Below are positions 8,203 through 16,162 of a stretch of DNA of 40,951 bases, in pieces. The stretch comes from an uncultured Pirellulaceae bacterium. GTDB taxonomy: Bacteria; Planctomycetota; Planctomycetia; Pirellulales; Pirellulaceae. Each line of letters opens with the position of its first letter. Positions within the stretch are counted from its first letter, which is position 1. A model generated the notes under the pieces. That model was not told where the DNA came from. It saw nothing but the letters and a program-made list of their open reading frames with translations, and made no database searches. A program made the translations under genes and the position numbers. The stretch is from the NCBI GenBank assembly GCA_905480545.1, contig CAJQQR010000045.1, positions 1 through 40,951 of the forward strand. Direction: 5' to 3'.

Positions 8203-9657
8203 ATGTCGATCACCGATGAATCTGAAACGCTTGATTTGTCTGATGTGAACACGGTCGACGTTGACTGCGAAAATTCTGAATTCCCAACTATTGCGGTTTT
8301 TGTAACCGCGGTATCAGCCTGTGTCTGCATGATTTCCGGACTGATTTGGTATTTGGCTGGTGACCCATTTTCCGCAATCGTTTGCTTGATTTCGCAAACC
8401 GTTTTGGTTTCGATCGTGATCTGGCAAGCATGCGATCCGTTCGCAGATGCGGCAGAACATGTTGGACATGTTTTGAAATTACCAGGTTCGGTTCGTGGTG
8501 CAACGCTTGACGCGATTGCCAGTTCTATGCCGGAGCTTTTTACGGGGATCATTTTCGTCGTCTTAGCCGTTTTGTACGGGCGTGAGGGGGTCGATTTACA
8601 AGAGGCCAGTGGCGAGGGCTTTGCGTTGGTGATTGCGACGTGCGCGGGTAGCGCGGTCTACAACATGATTTTGATTCCTGCCATTTGCGCAATTTTCATT
8701 TCCTATTACCGACCAAGTCGTCCGACGATCGACGTCGAGTATCGCGTCATTGTTCGCGATGGGGCTTGGTTTGTGCTCATGGAGATTTTGTTGATCGTTT
8801 TTCTGTTGCAGCAACGGATCGAATGGTGGATGGGCGTTGTTTTTCTTCTCGGATATGCAGCGTACGTAACGGTTTTGTATTTCGATGCACGACGATTTCA
8901 AAAACAAATTTCGCTGATCGAAGGCTGGATCGCCGCTGGAATGTCAGGTCCAAAAGCTTTAAGTGCCTATGCCGAAAGTGGTAAAAAGGTTTCACGTGAT
9001 CTGCGTCGACGGTTCGAAAGTGTTTCCAGTTCTTCAAAGAACGAGGTGTTTGGAGCAATGAAAGGCGATATAGGCGAAAAAGATTTGGTTGGCACGGAAG
9101 TTACTCAAGAAGCCGATGAGGAACCTGATACAGCTGGAGTTTGTTTTGGGATTTTTTCAATTCGATTGAACTTGTTGACTTCTTGGTTGATCATTGCCAT
9201 CGCAACTGTTTTTGCTGCAACAGCGTGCTATTGGTTGGTGGAAATCACACAGGTGACAGCGGAAAAGTTGCATGTACCTGTCTTTTTTGTGGCTGTGATT
9301 TTGGCGGCAGCCGCGTCTAGTGTGCCGGATACTTTTCTCTCTGTAGGATCAGCCAAGAGAGGCGACGATGATGGAGCTGTTTCCAATGCATTTGGATCAA
9401 ATATCTTTGACATTTCGATTTGCATTTCGATTCCGTTATTGGTCGCTTCGTATCTTAATAATTGGGAGCCGATTGTTTTCGCTGAGTCTGCATCGATTGT
9501 TAGCTTGCAAGTGATGTTGGCGATCCTGACGGTGATTACTCTGAGTGTGATCGCGCATAAGCTTCAACTAACACGCCGCAAGGCCTACTTCTTGGTCTCG
9601 CTCTATGTCGTTTTTATCGTTTACGCAGTGGTCGGATCACTGGGAACGTTTGGTTAG
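8203..9657 (+). CDS. Ca2+/cation antiporter, NCKX-like (CaCA superfamily)
   Basis: A 484-residue membrane protein with two sets of about five hydrophobic segments separated by a hydrophilic loop (about residues 235-320), the inverted-repeat design of Na+/Ca2+ exchangers. The alpha-1 repeat reads GATLDAIASSMPELFTGIIF (about 98-117) and the alpha-2 repeat reads AAASSVPDTFLSV (about 370-382), followed by NAFGSNIFDISI. The PEL and PDT acidic residues and the SN-FD motif are the ion ligands of the family. The pattern SSMPELFT/SSVPDT is closer to K+-dependent eukaryotic-type NCKX exchangers (SSAPELFT/TSVPDT) than to the usual bacterial YrbG type (TSLPEL). It likely exports Ca2+ against Na+ at the cytoplasmic membrane. 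The start is the ATG at 8203; no strong ribosome-binding site is seen. Confidence 0.85.
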   Translation: MSITDESETLDLSDVNTVDVDCENSEFPTIAVFVTAVSACVCMISGLIWYLAGDPFSAIVCLISQTVLVSIVIWQACDPFADAAEHVGHVLKLPGSVRGATLDAIASSMPELFTGIIFVVLAVLYGREGVDLQEASGEGFALVIATCAGSAVYNMILIPAICAIFISYYRPSRPTIDVEYRVIVRDGAWFVLMEILLIVFLLQQRIEWWMGVVFLLGYAAYVTVLYFDARRFQKQISLIEGWIAAGMSGPKALSAYAESGKKVSRDLRRRFESVSSSSKNEVFGAMKGDIGEKDLVGTEVTQEADEEPDTAGVCFGIFSIRLNLLTSWLIIAIATVFAATACYWLVEITQVTAEKLHVPVFFVAVILAAAASSVPDTFLSVGSAKRGDDDGAVSNAFGSNIFDISICISIPLLVASYLNNWEPIVFAESASIVSLQVMLAILTVITLSVIAHKLQLTRRKAYFLVSLYVVFIVYAVVGSLGTFG

Positions 9658-9999
9658 GAGCGGGTTTGGGTGTTGTAGATCCAATTTCTCATTGTTTAAA
9701 GGATGCAATCGGCCAAGGCGTTCGAACGATACTGGGACCCATGTTTTGAAATGCGAATTGCAAGTGATTCCGGTGTCCGCGGAAGTGTGAATTTCGAATG
9801 AGACTGGCTGTTGTTGATTCGGGTCGTTTGGATTTACCCTTGGCCGCTCTCGAAATTCCACAAATCTTTTGATCAGTTGGCAGGTTTTTTTGAAAAGCCG
9901 GGTGCTAGATTTGATTTCAAAGTTACAATTGTGGCACACGCGATTTGCAGACGGTGAATTGCGACAAAACCGAGTTTACGGAATCATTAGGAACGAAAA
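9658..9999 (+). other. intergenic region without a recognised gene
   Basis: A stretch of 342 bp between the exchanger and ppa. Short frames exist on both strands, but none has family motifs. Near its right end AGGAAC precedes the ppa ATG by about seven bases and is a plausible ribosome-binding site. An imperfect palindrome, TGCGAATTGCAAGTGATTCC (9752-9771), resembles the perfect one at 12110-12127. Nothing else was seen. Confidence 0.6.
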
Positions 10000-10563
10000 A
10001 TGACGCATTGTTGGCATGATGTAACGCCAGGTGAAAACCTTCCCAGCGAGTTCGTTGCGGTGATTGAGATTCCAATGGGATCGAACATCAAGTACGAACT
10101 CGATAAACACACGGGGTTGTTGAAGGTGGACCGTATGCTGTTTTCCGCCGTGCATTATCCTGCGAATTACGGTTTTATCCCTCAGACCTTGGCCGAGGAC
10201 AATGATCCAATGGACGTTCTCGTGCTTTGTCAGGAGCAGATTGCTCCGATGACACTGGTTCGTGCCAGGGCGATTGGTTTGATGACGATGATCGATGGTG
10301 GTGATCCCGATCACAAAATCCTGGCCGTGGCCGTCGACGATCCAGAATACAACGGCTACACAGACGCAGCACAACTGCCAAGTCATCGACGGGCGATGCT
10401 ACGTCGGTTCTTTCAGGATTACAAAGCACTGGAAAATAAGTCCGTCGAAGTCGACGAAATTCAGCCGGCTGCTGAAACAGCCAAAGTCATTATCGACTCA
10501 TTGGAAGCCTATTCAATCAAGCGGCGAAGCGGATTTAGCTCAAGCGAATTCGGAAACTTGTAA
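10000..10563 (+). CDS. ppa: inorganic pyrophosphatase, family I
   Basis: A 187-residue soluble enzyme that hydrolyses pyrophosphate to two phosphates, pulling biosynthetic reactions forward. The signature DNDPMD is at 67-72. Counting from the E. coli enzyme with an offset of two residues, the active-site set is all present: K31, E33, R45, Y57, D67, D69, D72, D99, D104 and K106, with Y141-K142 further on. It is only slightly longer than the typical ~175 residues. The ATG at 10000 follows AGGAAC, a usable ribosome-binding site. A strong hairpin terminator follows at 10602-10629, shared with the converging gene. Confidence 0.97.
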   Translation: MTHCWHDVTPGENLPSEFVAVIEIPMGSNIKYELDKHTGLLKVDRMLFSAVHYPANYGFIPQTLAEDNDPMDVLVLCQEQIAPMTLVRARAIGLMTMIDGGDPDHKILAVAVDDPEYNGYTDAAQLPSHRRAMLRRFFQDYKALENKSVEVDEIQPAAETAKVIIDSLEAYSIKRRSGFSSSEFGNL

Positions 10564-10601
10564 GCTATCTACTTGTATCGAAACCGAAATCAAGAACGAA
10601 A

Positions 10602-10629
10602 AAAAGCCGGGTGACAGACCCCGGCTTTT
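10602..10629 (+). terminator. bidirectional intrinsic terminator between converging genes
   Basis: AAAAGCCGGG pairs with CCCGGCTTTT to form a perfect 10-bp stem around a short loop (TGACAGAC). The T run on the plus strand ends ppa transcription, and the A run upstream gives a U run on the minus strand for the converging exported-protein gene. It lies 40-65 bases past the ppa stop and about 55 bases past the other stop. Confidence 0.85.
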
Positions 10630-10681
10630 GACTCCAAGGTTGGAATCAGGAGAGTGTTTCTTCATTGTTTTTAGCAATTGA

Positions 10682-11755
10682 TTACAAATTACCCGTCGGG
10701 ATGTTTAGGCCGAAAAGGCCTTGATCAGCGACAGAAAGATAAGGCATATCGTTATGCCCGGAAATGCTGCTACTACGTAGCTTCCCACCAAAATTGATCA
10801 TGCATCCAAAACCAAGTGTGTAGGCTGCCTCCGAGTAGCGATTGATACCACCATCTCCAACGCTTGTTGATGGACGAACGTAATGAAAATTGGCATAGGT
10901 GGCGAATCGATCAGTAACAGGATTAATCATTCGGGTTCCGATGATCCAGTCGCCCGGATCGTCGGTCAAGCCAGCGTAGACGGTTGAGACCGCTCCGTTA
11001 GACCACACGTGCGAGTAATAAAGATTCGCCTGTCGTTGAGCTTGGACGCGGGCGGTGTCGACGCCGCTTACTGCAAAGAGGTCCTTGTCCAAATTTTGGG
11101 TGCCCCAAAAACCAATTTCATTGTTTTGGTTTAACGCATACCCGATTTGATACCGAACCTGAGACAAATTGATGTAAGAATCTTCTTCACCCCAATTCTC
11201 ACCCATGAAGTGATCGAAAACGACGCCGAAGCTCCACGGCTGGTCACTCATTATGTCACTCCGTTGATAGACACCGGCGGTGAAGTAATTGGCCAATTCA
11301 GCAGAATTCGGTTTTCCTCCCGCACCAGCCGATCCTTCTCGCCCCATCCAGTCGTACGCGCCGTGCGAGAAGCCAAATTGATACCTCAGGTTTTGAAGAC
11401 CCGTTGGAAGACTGAGGTTAAAACCACCAACCATTCCAAAGTTATTGGGGTGGTTGTCATCACCTTTGTTTGCAAAAGCATTCGCCCCACCAAAAAGGAA
11501 GACGTTGTTCAGCAAAGTGGAGCATCGGTAAGACTCGTAAACGACGTCTTCGTCGCAAGGGGGCAGAGGATCTGTGGTTAACTTTGGCGATGCTTGGGGC
11601 CCGACAAACTTGTTGTCGATCCGCTTCGGCTTGATGCCACTTCTTGAATAGTCAAAATCTGGAGCGACGTCCTGTGCCGCAGTCCATTGCATAATTAATG
11701 CAATGAAAAGTATAGCCGTGGATCCAATCGTGCAGCTGTTTTTCCACAGGGTCAT
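10682..11755 (-). CDS. exported beta-barrel-like protein of unknown function
   Basis: A 357-residue protein with a clear signal peptide (residues 1 to about 27, ending TAA-Q). The mature part alternates short polar and aromatic stretches (LRYQFGFSHGAYDW, VRYQIGYALNQNNEIGFWG, FATYANFHYVRP, AAYTLGFGCMINFGGKL), typical of outer-membrane or secreted beta-barrels. It resembles planctomycete proteins of the DUF6666 kind, recalled from family knowledge and not verified. The role is unknown. The start is well supported: GGAGGGG lies just upstream of the ATG at 11755, the best Shine-Dalgarno match in the window, and TATAGT about 20 bases further up could be a -10 box. It converges on ppa with a shared terminator. 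Confidence 0.7.
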   Translation of the reverse strand: MTLWKNSCTIGSTAILFIALIMQWTAAQDVAPDFDYSRSGIKPKRIDNKFVGPQASPKLTTDPLPPCDEDVVYESYRCSTLLNNVFLFGGANAFANKGDDNHPNNFGMVGGFNLSLPTGLQNLRYQFGFSHGAYDWMGREGSAGAGGKPNSAELANYFTAGVYQRSDIMSDQPWSFGVVFDHFMGENWGEEDSYINLSQVRYQIGYALNQNNEIGFWGTQNLDKDLFAVSGVDTARVQAQRQANLYYSHVWSNGAVSTVYAGLTDDPGDWIIGTRMINPVTDRFATYANFHYVRPSTSVGDGGINRYSEAAYTLGFGCMINFGGKLRSSSISGHNDMPYLSVADQGLFGLNIPTGNL

Positions 11756-12185
11756 ATTCCCCTCCAGTGGTTTGGTAAAGCACTATAATGTCGTGGTGGG
11801 TCGCTAAGAGGGATCGGCGCATTTTTAGGGGGATGTCGCCCGGAAATCCAGAAATTGATAGCAATTGGATGAATGCGTTGATGGTGCTGGCTAAAAAAGG
11901 GTTTGGCCGATCTGTTACCAACAGTCCGGTGTCAACCAATGTTCAGGCCTCAAATTTTGCGCAAAAGTCAAAATACGCGGTTCAAGATTGCACGGACGTT
12001 GGCACGCGAACCGTGATGAACTCCAACCATGCCGTTAAGGCGTAGTGAAGGCCTGCTGCGTTCCTTTTTCACCATTTTTGTAAAGCGAACGGCCTATCGG
12101 TCTACAATGCGAATCGCAAGCGATTCGATGTTCACAGGCATGCAAAGTAGGGTGGCGTCGACGATGAAAAGCTGAAGAGTGATGA
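11756..12185 (+). other. intergenic region, mostly featureless, with one perfect palindrome
   Basis: A stretch of 430 bp between two minus-strand genes. An open frame at 11788-12045 (+) has no family motifs, and the opposing frame crosses into the exported-protein gene, so both are treated as chance. The palindrome CGAATCGCAAGCGATTCG spans 12110-12127 and could act as an operator or a terminator-like hairpin about 60 bases past the glyS stop, but it has no T run. Confidence 0.55.
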
Positions 12186-13820
12186 TCAGCCAAGTATTCG
12201 ATTACGTATCTCTGAAACGACCGAATCAATTGGAATGCGGATTTGTTCAAGCGAATCACGTTCGCGAATGGTAACCGATTGGTCGGTTACGGAATCACCG
12301 TCAACAGTAATGCAGTAGGGAGTTCCTGCTTCGTCTTGACGACGATATCGCTTGCCAATGGCAGCCGTTTCATCATAGAAGACATTGAACTCTCGTTTCA
12401 GCGCGAGGTAAATATCTCGTGCTGTTTTGCTCTGAAATTCATCCTTCTTGACCAACGGGAACACGGCCGCTTTGATCGGGGCAATGCGCGGATGGAATCG
12501 CATCACGGTTCGCAGCTGCATCTTTCCATTTTCATCCGGGGCTTCGTCTTCGTAATAGGCCTCACAAAGAAATGCCAATGTCGCTCTATCCGCACCAGCC
12601 GATGGTTCGATCACATGGGGCGTGTATTTCTCATTGGTTAAATCGTCTCGATACTGCAGGTCTTTGCCACTACCACGATACTTCGGTTTTCCCTTTTCGT
12701 TGAGCTGCACTTCCAGCGGGTTTGACTTTTCATCAAGCTTGCCTTCCATGTGGCTGCGTAGATCAAAGTCACCACGGTGTGCAACGCCTTCCAGTTCCCC
12801 GTATTCGCCTTCTGGCAGGAACGGAAACGCATACTCAATGTCAGCTGTGCCAATTGAGTAGTGTGCAAGCTCATCAGCATGATGCTCACGCATGATTAGG
12901 CTTTTTTCCGAAATTCCCATTGTGTGATACCAGCTTAAGCGTCGGTCACGCCAGTACGAATACCATTTTGCGGAGTCGTCCGGATGGCAAAAAAATTCAA
13001 TTTCCATTTGTTCGAATTCACGCGATCGGAATGTGAAGTTTCGCGGCGTAATTTCGTTTCGAAAGCTCTTTCCGATTTGTGCGATTCCCAGTGGAAGGCG
13101 AAAACGTGTGCTGTCGATCACGTTCTTAAAGTTGACAAAAATTCCTTGTGCCGTTTCGGGGCGGAGGAATGCCACATCATCTTCACCGCCTAATGCACCA
13201 ACTGTTGTCTTAAACATCAAGTTGAATTCACGCGGGCTCGTTAGCGTATCGAGGGCTTTAGCTTCCGGGGCGAGAACGCTTGTGGTTTCTTCGACCGAAA
13301 TCAGATCGATGACTTCGCTGCTGTAAACCAAATCCTCTTTGTTTTTCGCACGAAGCTTGAAGAATTTAAGCGCCTTTGACTCGATTTCTGATTCACAAGC
13401 TTCGCTCGCCAGTGTTGTGACAAAAATCTTCTGCCCCTTGGCTTCGACCCAACGCCCGACGATTTGATCGTGTCGGTAGCGTCTTTTCGATTGTTTGCAA
13501 TCGACCATGTAATCATGGAAAAGGTCATAGTGACCCGAGCACTTCCAGATCTGCGGATGCATGATGATGGTTGAATCAATTCCGGTCATGGAAAAGACGC
13601 TGGGTGCATTTTCAACGACGTTCAAGTCGTCGTGCCCGGTCACCATGTCTTGCCACCAGGCTCGTTTTATATTGCGTTTGAGCTCGACGCCAAGTGGACC
13701 GTAATCCCAGAAACCGTTCAGTCCACCATAAATTTCACTGGACTGAAAAAGGAACCCACGCCGCTTGCAAAGCGAAACAATCTTCTTCATTAATGAGGAA
13801 TCTGCTTCGGTATTAGCCAT
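12186..13820 (-). CDS. glyS: glycyl-tRNA synthetase, alpha2 type
   Basis: A 544-residue class II synthetase that charges tRNA-Gly with glycine. It is the single-chain dimeric form (glyQS type), not the two-subunit bacterial form. Evidence: the N-terminal stretch SLCKRRGFLFQSSEIYGG and FWDYGPLGVELK, class II motif 2 (FRNEITPRNFTFRSREFEQM), motif 3 (GADRATLAFLCEAYYED), and the C-terminal anticodon-binding domain from about residue 440 (RFHPRIAPIKAAVFPLVKK through SVTIRERDS). The start is ATG 13820. It stands alone, with comB upstream on the same strand across a 63-base gap. No T-box or other leader element was seen. Confidence 0.95.
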   Translation of the reverse strand: MANTEADSSLMKKIVSLCKRRGFLFQSSEIYGGLNGFWDYGPLGVELKRNIKRAWWQDMVTGHDDLNVVENAPSVFSMTGIDSTIIMHPQIWKCSGHYDLFHDYMVDCKQSKRRYRHDQIVGRWVEAKGQKIFVTTLASEACESEIESKALKFFKLRAKNKEDLVYSSEVIDLISVEETTSVLAPEAKALDTLTSPREFNLMFKTTVGALGGEDDVAFLRPETAQGIFVNFKNVIDSTRFRLPLGIAQIGKSFRNEITPRNFTFRSREFEQMEIEFFCHPDDSAKWYSYWRDRRLSWYHTMGISEKSLIMREHHADELAHYSIGTADIEYAFPFLPEGEYGELEGVAHRGDFDLRSHMEGKLDEKSNPLEVQLNEKGKPKYRGSGKDLQYRDDLTNEKYTPHVIEPSAGADRATLAFLCEAYYEDEAPDENGKMQLRTVMRFHPRIAPIKAAVFPLVKKDEFQSKTARDIYLALKREFNVFYDETAAIGKRYRRQDEAGTPYCITVDGDSVTDQSVTIRERDSLEQIRIPIDSVVSEIRNRILG

Positions 13821-13883
13821 CGATAATCTGCCAAAGAATGAAAATGCAAACCGACAAGTGTAATTAACGAGACACCAGATGGT

Positions 13884-14609
13884 CTATGCCGGTTTGATAT
13901 TCCATGTATTTGTATTCAATTTTGGCAGAATGGGGATCGAATCGATTCTGGAAGCCAATTCAACATCAGCTTCTTTTTTCAGATGGATTAAGTTTCGCCC
14001 TCCTGTCGATTGTTTTAACGCACCCTGCAAATCAGACTTGGACGACGTCCATATTTTCCGGCAAATTTCGGCTTGATCATTGAAGTTGACGACAGATTCA
14101 GACGATAAGTTTTCGGCTACCATGCCTGCGAAAATGCAATCCTCCAGCGTGATTTCCCCATTGGTCCCAGCGCAAATCAGATCGATTTTAGGGTGCTCAG
14201 CGATTGAGCGAGCGATTTCCGAAAAATTGCAGAACGATCCGATAAATACATTTGACGACTGTTTGCATTGGTTCATCGCCTTTGTTCCGTTGGTCGTCGT
14301 GAATGCGATTGTTCGTCCAGAAACTCGCTCTTCCGTGTATTCAAAGGGCGAATTTCCAAAATCAAACCCTTCGATTTGGATGCCTCCCCGTTCACCTCCG
14401 GTAAGAATTGATGAATCGCCCCGTGAAAATTTTTGGGCCTCTTCGATCTCCAGAAACGGCACAACTGAAGCCGCGCCGTTGTGAATCGCTGTGCATATCG
14501 TCGTCGAAGCACGAAGCACATCGATGACTATCACGTTATCGGCAAGGGTTTGACTGCCAATTAACTGCGGCAGCATAAACACGCGAACCGTCCGATCAAA
14601 ATTTGTCAT
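13884..14609 (-). CDS. comB: 2-phosphosulfolactate phosphatase family protein (ComB)
   Basis: A 241-residue Mg-dependent phosphatase of the ComB family. In archaea ComB removes phosphate from 2-phosphosulfolactate on the way to coenzyme M; in bacteria the substrate is often untested. Family stretches are VIVIDVLRASTTICTAIHNG (about 26-45), the GGERGG segment followed by IEGFDFGNSPFEY, and TIAFTTTNGTKAM. Length matches the family (about 235-250). The start is ATG 14609. It precedes glyS on the same strand by 63 bases, so the two may share a transcript. No other coenzyme M genes are near, so a sulfolactate-related or different phosphatase role is equally possible. Confidence 0.88.
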   Translation of the reverse strand: MTNFDRTVRVFMLPQLIGSQTLADNVIVIDVLRASTTICTAIHNGAASVVPFLEIEEAQKFSRGDSSILTGGERGGIQIEGFDFGNSPFEYTEERVSGRTIAFTTTNGTKAMNQCKQSSNVFIGSFCNFSEIARSIAEHPKIDLICAGTNGEITLEDCIFAGMVAENLSSESVVNFNDQAEICRKIWTSSKSDLQGALKQSTGGRNLIHLKKEADVELASRIDSIPILPKLNTNTWNIKPA

Positions 14610-14662
14610 ACGGTTTCAAAGGAAAATTTCGAATCGTTGTTGAATAAGCCTATGCGTTGCCC

Positions 14663-14717
14663 GGTCCAGATTGCTGATGGTCCAGATTGCTGATGGTCCG
14701 GATTGCTGATGGTCCAG
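14663..14717 (+). repeat. 16-nt tandem repeat, about 3.4 copies
   Basis: GGTCCAGATTGCTGAT starts at 14663, 14679 and 14695 (one A-to-G change in the third), followed by a partial GGTCCAG. It occupies the gap between comB and the DUF1573 gene, both on the minus strand. The unit is neither a known protein-binding site nor coding. Confidence 0.85.
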
Positions 14718-14746
14718 CTCAAATGATGTAACGCAGCACGTGAACG

Positions 14747-16012
14747 CTACCTGATTTTTGAAAAATTGACCAGGATGTTTATTGTCTTGGCTGTCGGGTG
14801 ATTCGTCCTGAGCACCAGCTTTCCATAGTTGGCTTCTTGAGGTCCAATCAGGCTTGCCTCAGGGCAATCTTTTGGAATCGTGATCCGAACCACTAACTGA
14901 TAGAATCGGCCGAATTTTTTTGATCGGTCTTTCAGGAACTCTGCCTTGATGTGCTTCGGTGATGGGTATGTTTCGTTTTCATCAATTGTGATTTCAAGAT
15001 TCTCAAGATTCTCTTTCGAGCTGGTGTTCAGTTTTAACTCGACAACCGAATCTTGGTTCCCCTCAATGGTGCCGAACCGAAGCAGGTTCATATCGTCGAA
15101 AAATACACATTCCAGCTGACCAGGTAGGTTTACGACGCTGAATGTGAAATCGCCCGCAACCTTTCCTTTAACCGGGATCTCGACTTCGCCGCGAGTGGTC
15201 GCCACGGTCATCCGCTGATTGATCGGTCCGAGAGGCAATCCCTTTTTGGTCTTCAATGTCAAAACATAGCCGTATTGTGCATCGTCTTCAGCTTTAAGTT
15301 CGTCCGGATCCATTTCAGTAACTTCAACATCAAAAAATTTGTCTGACCCGTTCGATTTTTCAAAGCTAATGCCTTCAATTTTCAGTGGTGCCTGCTTTTC
15401 TGGGTTTTCAGTTTTGTACGCATACATTCTGATTCTCGTTTCAGCCTCTTCACCTGTCTTTACACCGTTAAAGACCACGACGCTAGGCTCAGGACGGACA
15501 GGTTGAACGACTTTACCTTCGACAAACAACTGAATCGTCTGCATATTCGGGTCGTTGGTTTGGAGTGTTGCTGAGGTTTGAAAACGCTTGGCGTAATTGT
15601 CCGAGTGGTAGGTCAGTGTAACGGCGGACTTTTGACCGGGAAGAATTCGTTTTGTCTTGTCTTTCAAGTCACTTAGCGTGCATTTGCAGGTCACTTTGAT
15701 CAATTTGATTTCGAGGACGCCTGTTCCGGTATTTTCAAAGAGAAAGGAATGGCTTTGCGTGGTCCCTTTTTCCATCGTGCCGAAATCGAAGGTGGGATTT
15801 TCAAGCAAGTTGGCGATCGGAATTTCTGCCTCCGCGCTTTTTCCAACGCTTGTCGTTTGGTCGGTTGATGCGGTTTGAGAATTGGAGGTACTCAATACCT
15901 CACGGAATACTGTGAATTTTTCTTCGACACCATTGAATTCGGTACTCATTCTGGTGTACCCAAGTCCGATGCCGATTGCCATAGCGGCCAAAATCACGAT
16001 CAATATTCGCAT
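14747..16012 (-). CDS. membrane-anchored DUF1573 protein
   Basis: A 421-residue protein with an N-terminal signal anchor (residues 1 to about 21, MRILIVILAAMAIGIGLGY) and a DUF1573 immunoglobulin-like domain at about 70-170. The domain opening NPTFDFGTMEKGTTQSHSF and the LIKVTCKCTLSD stretch are typical. A second beta-sandwich region follows (about 175-410, with PIKGKVAGDFTFSV). DUF1573 proteins are exported and abundant in planctomycetes and Bacteroidota; their function is unknown, and the fold suggests protein contact in the periplasm. The start is ATG 16012 with GAGAGAAC just upstream. It lies downstream of the O-antigen-ligase gene on the same strand, 150 bases away, and may be co-transcribed. 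Confidence 0.82.
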   Translation of the reverse strand: MRILIVILAAMAIGIGLGYTRMSTEFNGVEEKFTVFREVLSTSNSQTASTDQTTSVGKSAEAEIPIANLLENPTFDFGTMEKGTTQSHSFLFENTGTGVLEIKLIKVTCKCTLSDLKDKTKRILPGQKSAVTLTYHSDNYAKRFQTSATLQTNDPNMQTIQLFVEGKVVQPVRPEPSVVVFNGVKTGEEAETRIRMYAYKTENPEKQAPLKIEGISFEKSNGSDKFFDVEVTEMDPDELKAEDDAQYGYVLTLKTKKGLPLGPINQRMTVATTRGEVEIPVKGKVAGDFTFSVVNLPGQLECVFFDDMNLLRFGTIEGNQDSVVELKLNTSSKENLENLEITIDENETYPSPKHIKAEFLKDRSKKFGRFYQLVVRITIPKDCPEASLIGPQEANYGKLVLRTNHPTAKTINILVNFSKIR

Positions 16013-16162
16013 TGTTCTCTCTGCTTTTTTCGTTACTACGTGTTACCGCGTGGTGATATCATTGATTTCGAAAATTTCAATTGCCCTTTCGATGAGCCTC
16101 CAAGAGTTCAAAATAATCATTTCGGAGGAGTGCCAGACAACGAACTAGGGTCTTTATCGCGC

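Noticed and set aside
11788-12045. 85-codon plus-strand frame between the exported-protein gene and glyS
   Set aside because: No ribosome-binding site, no family features and no helical or strand pattern beyond chance; the gap is better read as non-coding.
12186-13820. T-box or glycine riboswitch in front of glyS
   Set aside because: Only 63 bases separate glyS from comB, with no room for a T-box leader and no recognisable conserved T-box sequence.
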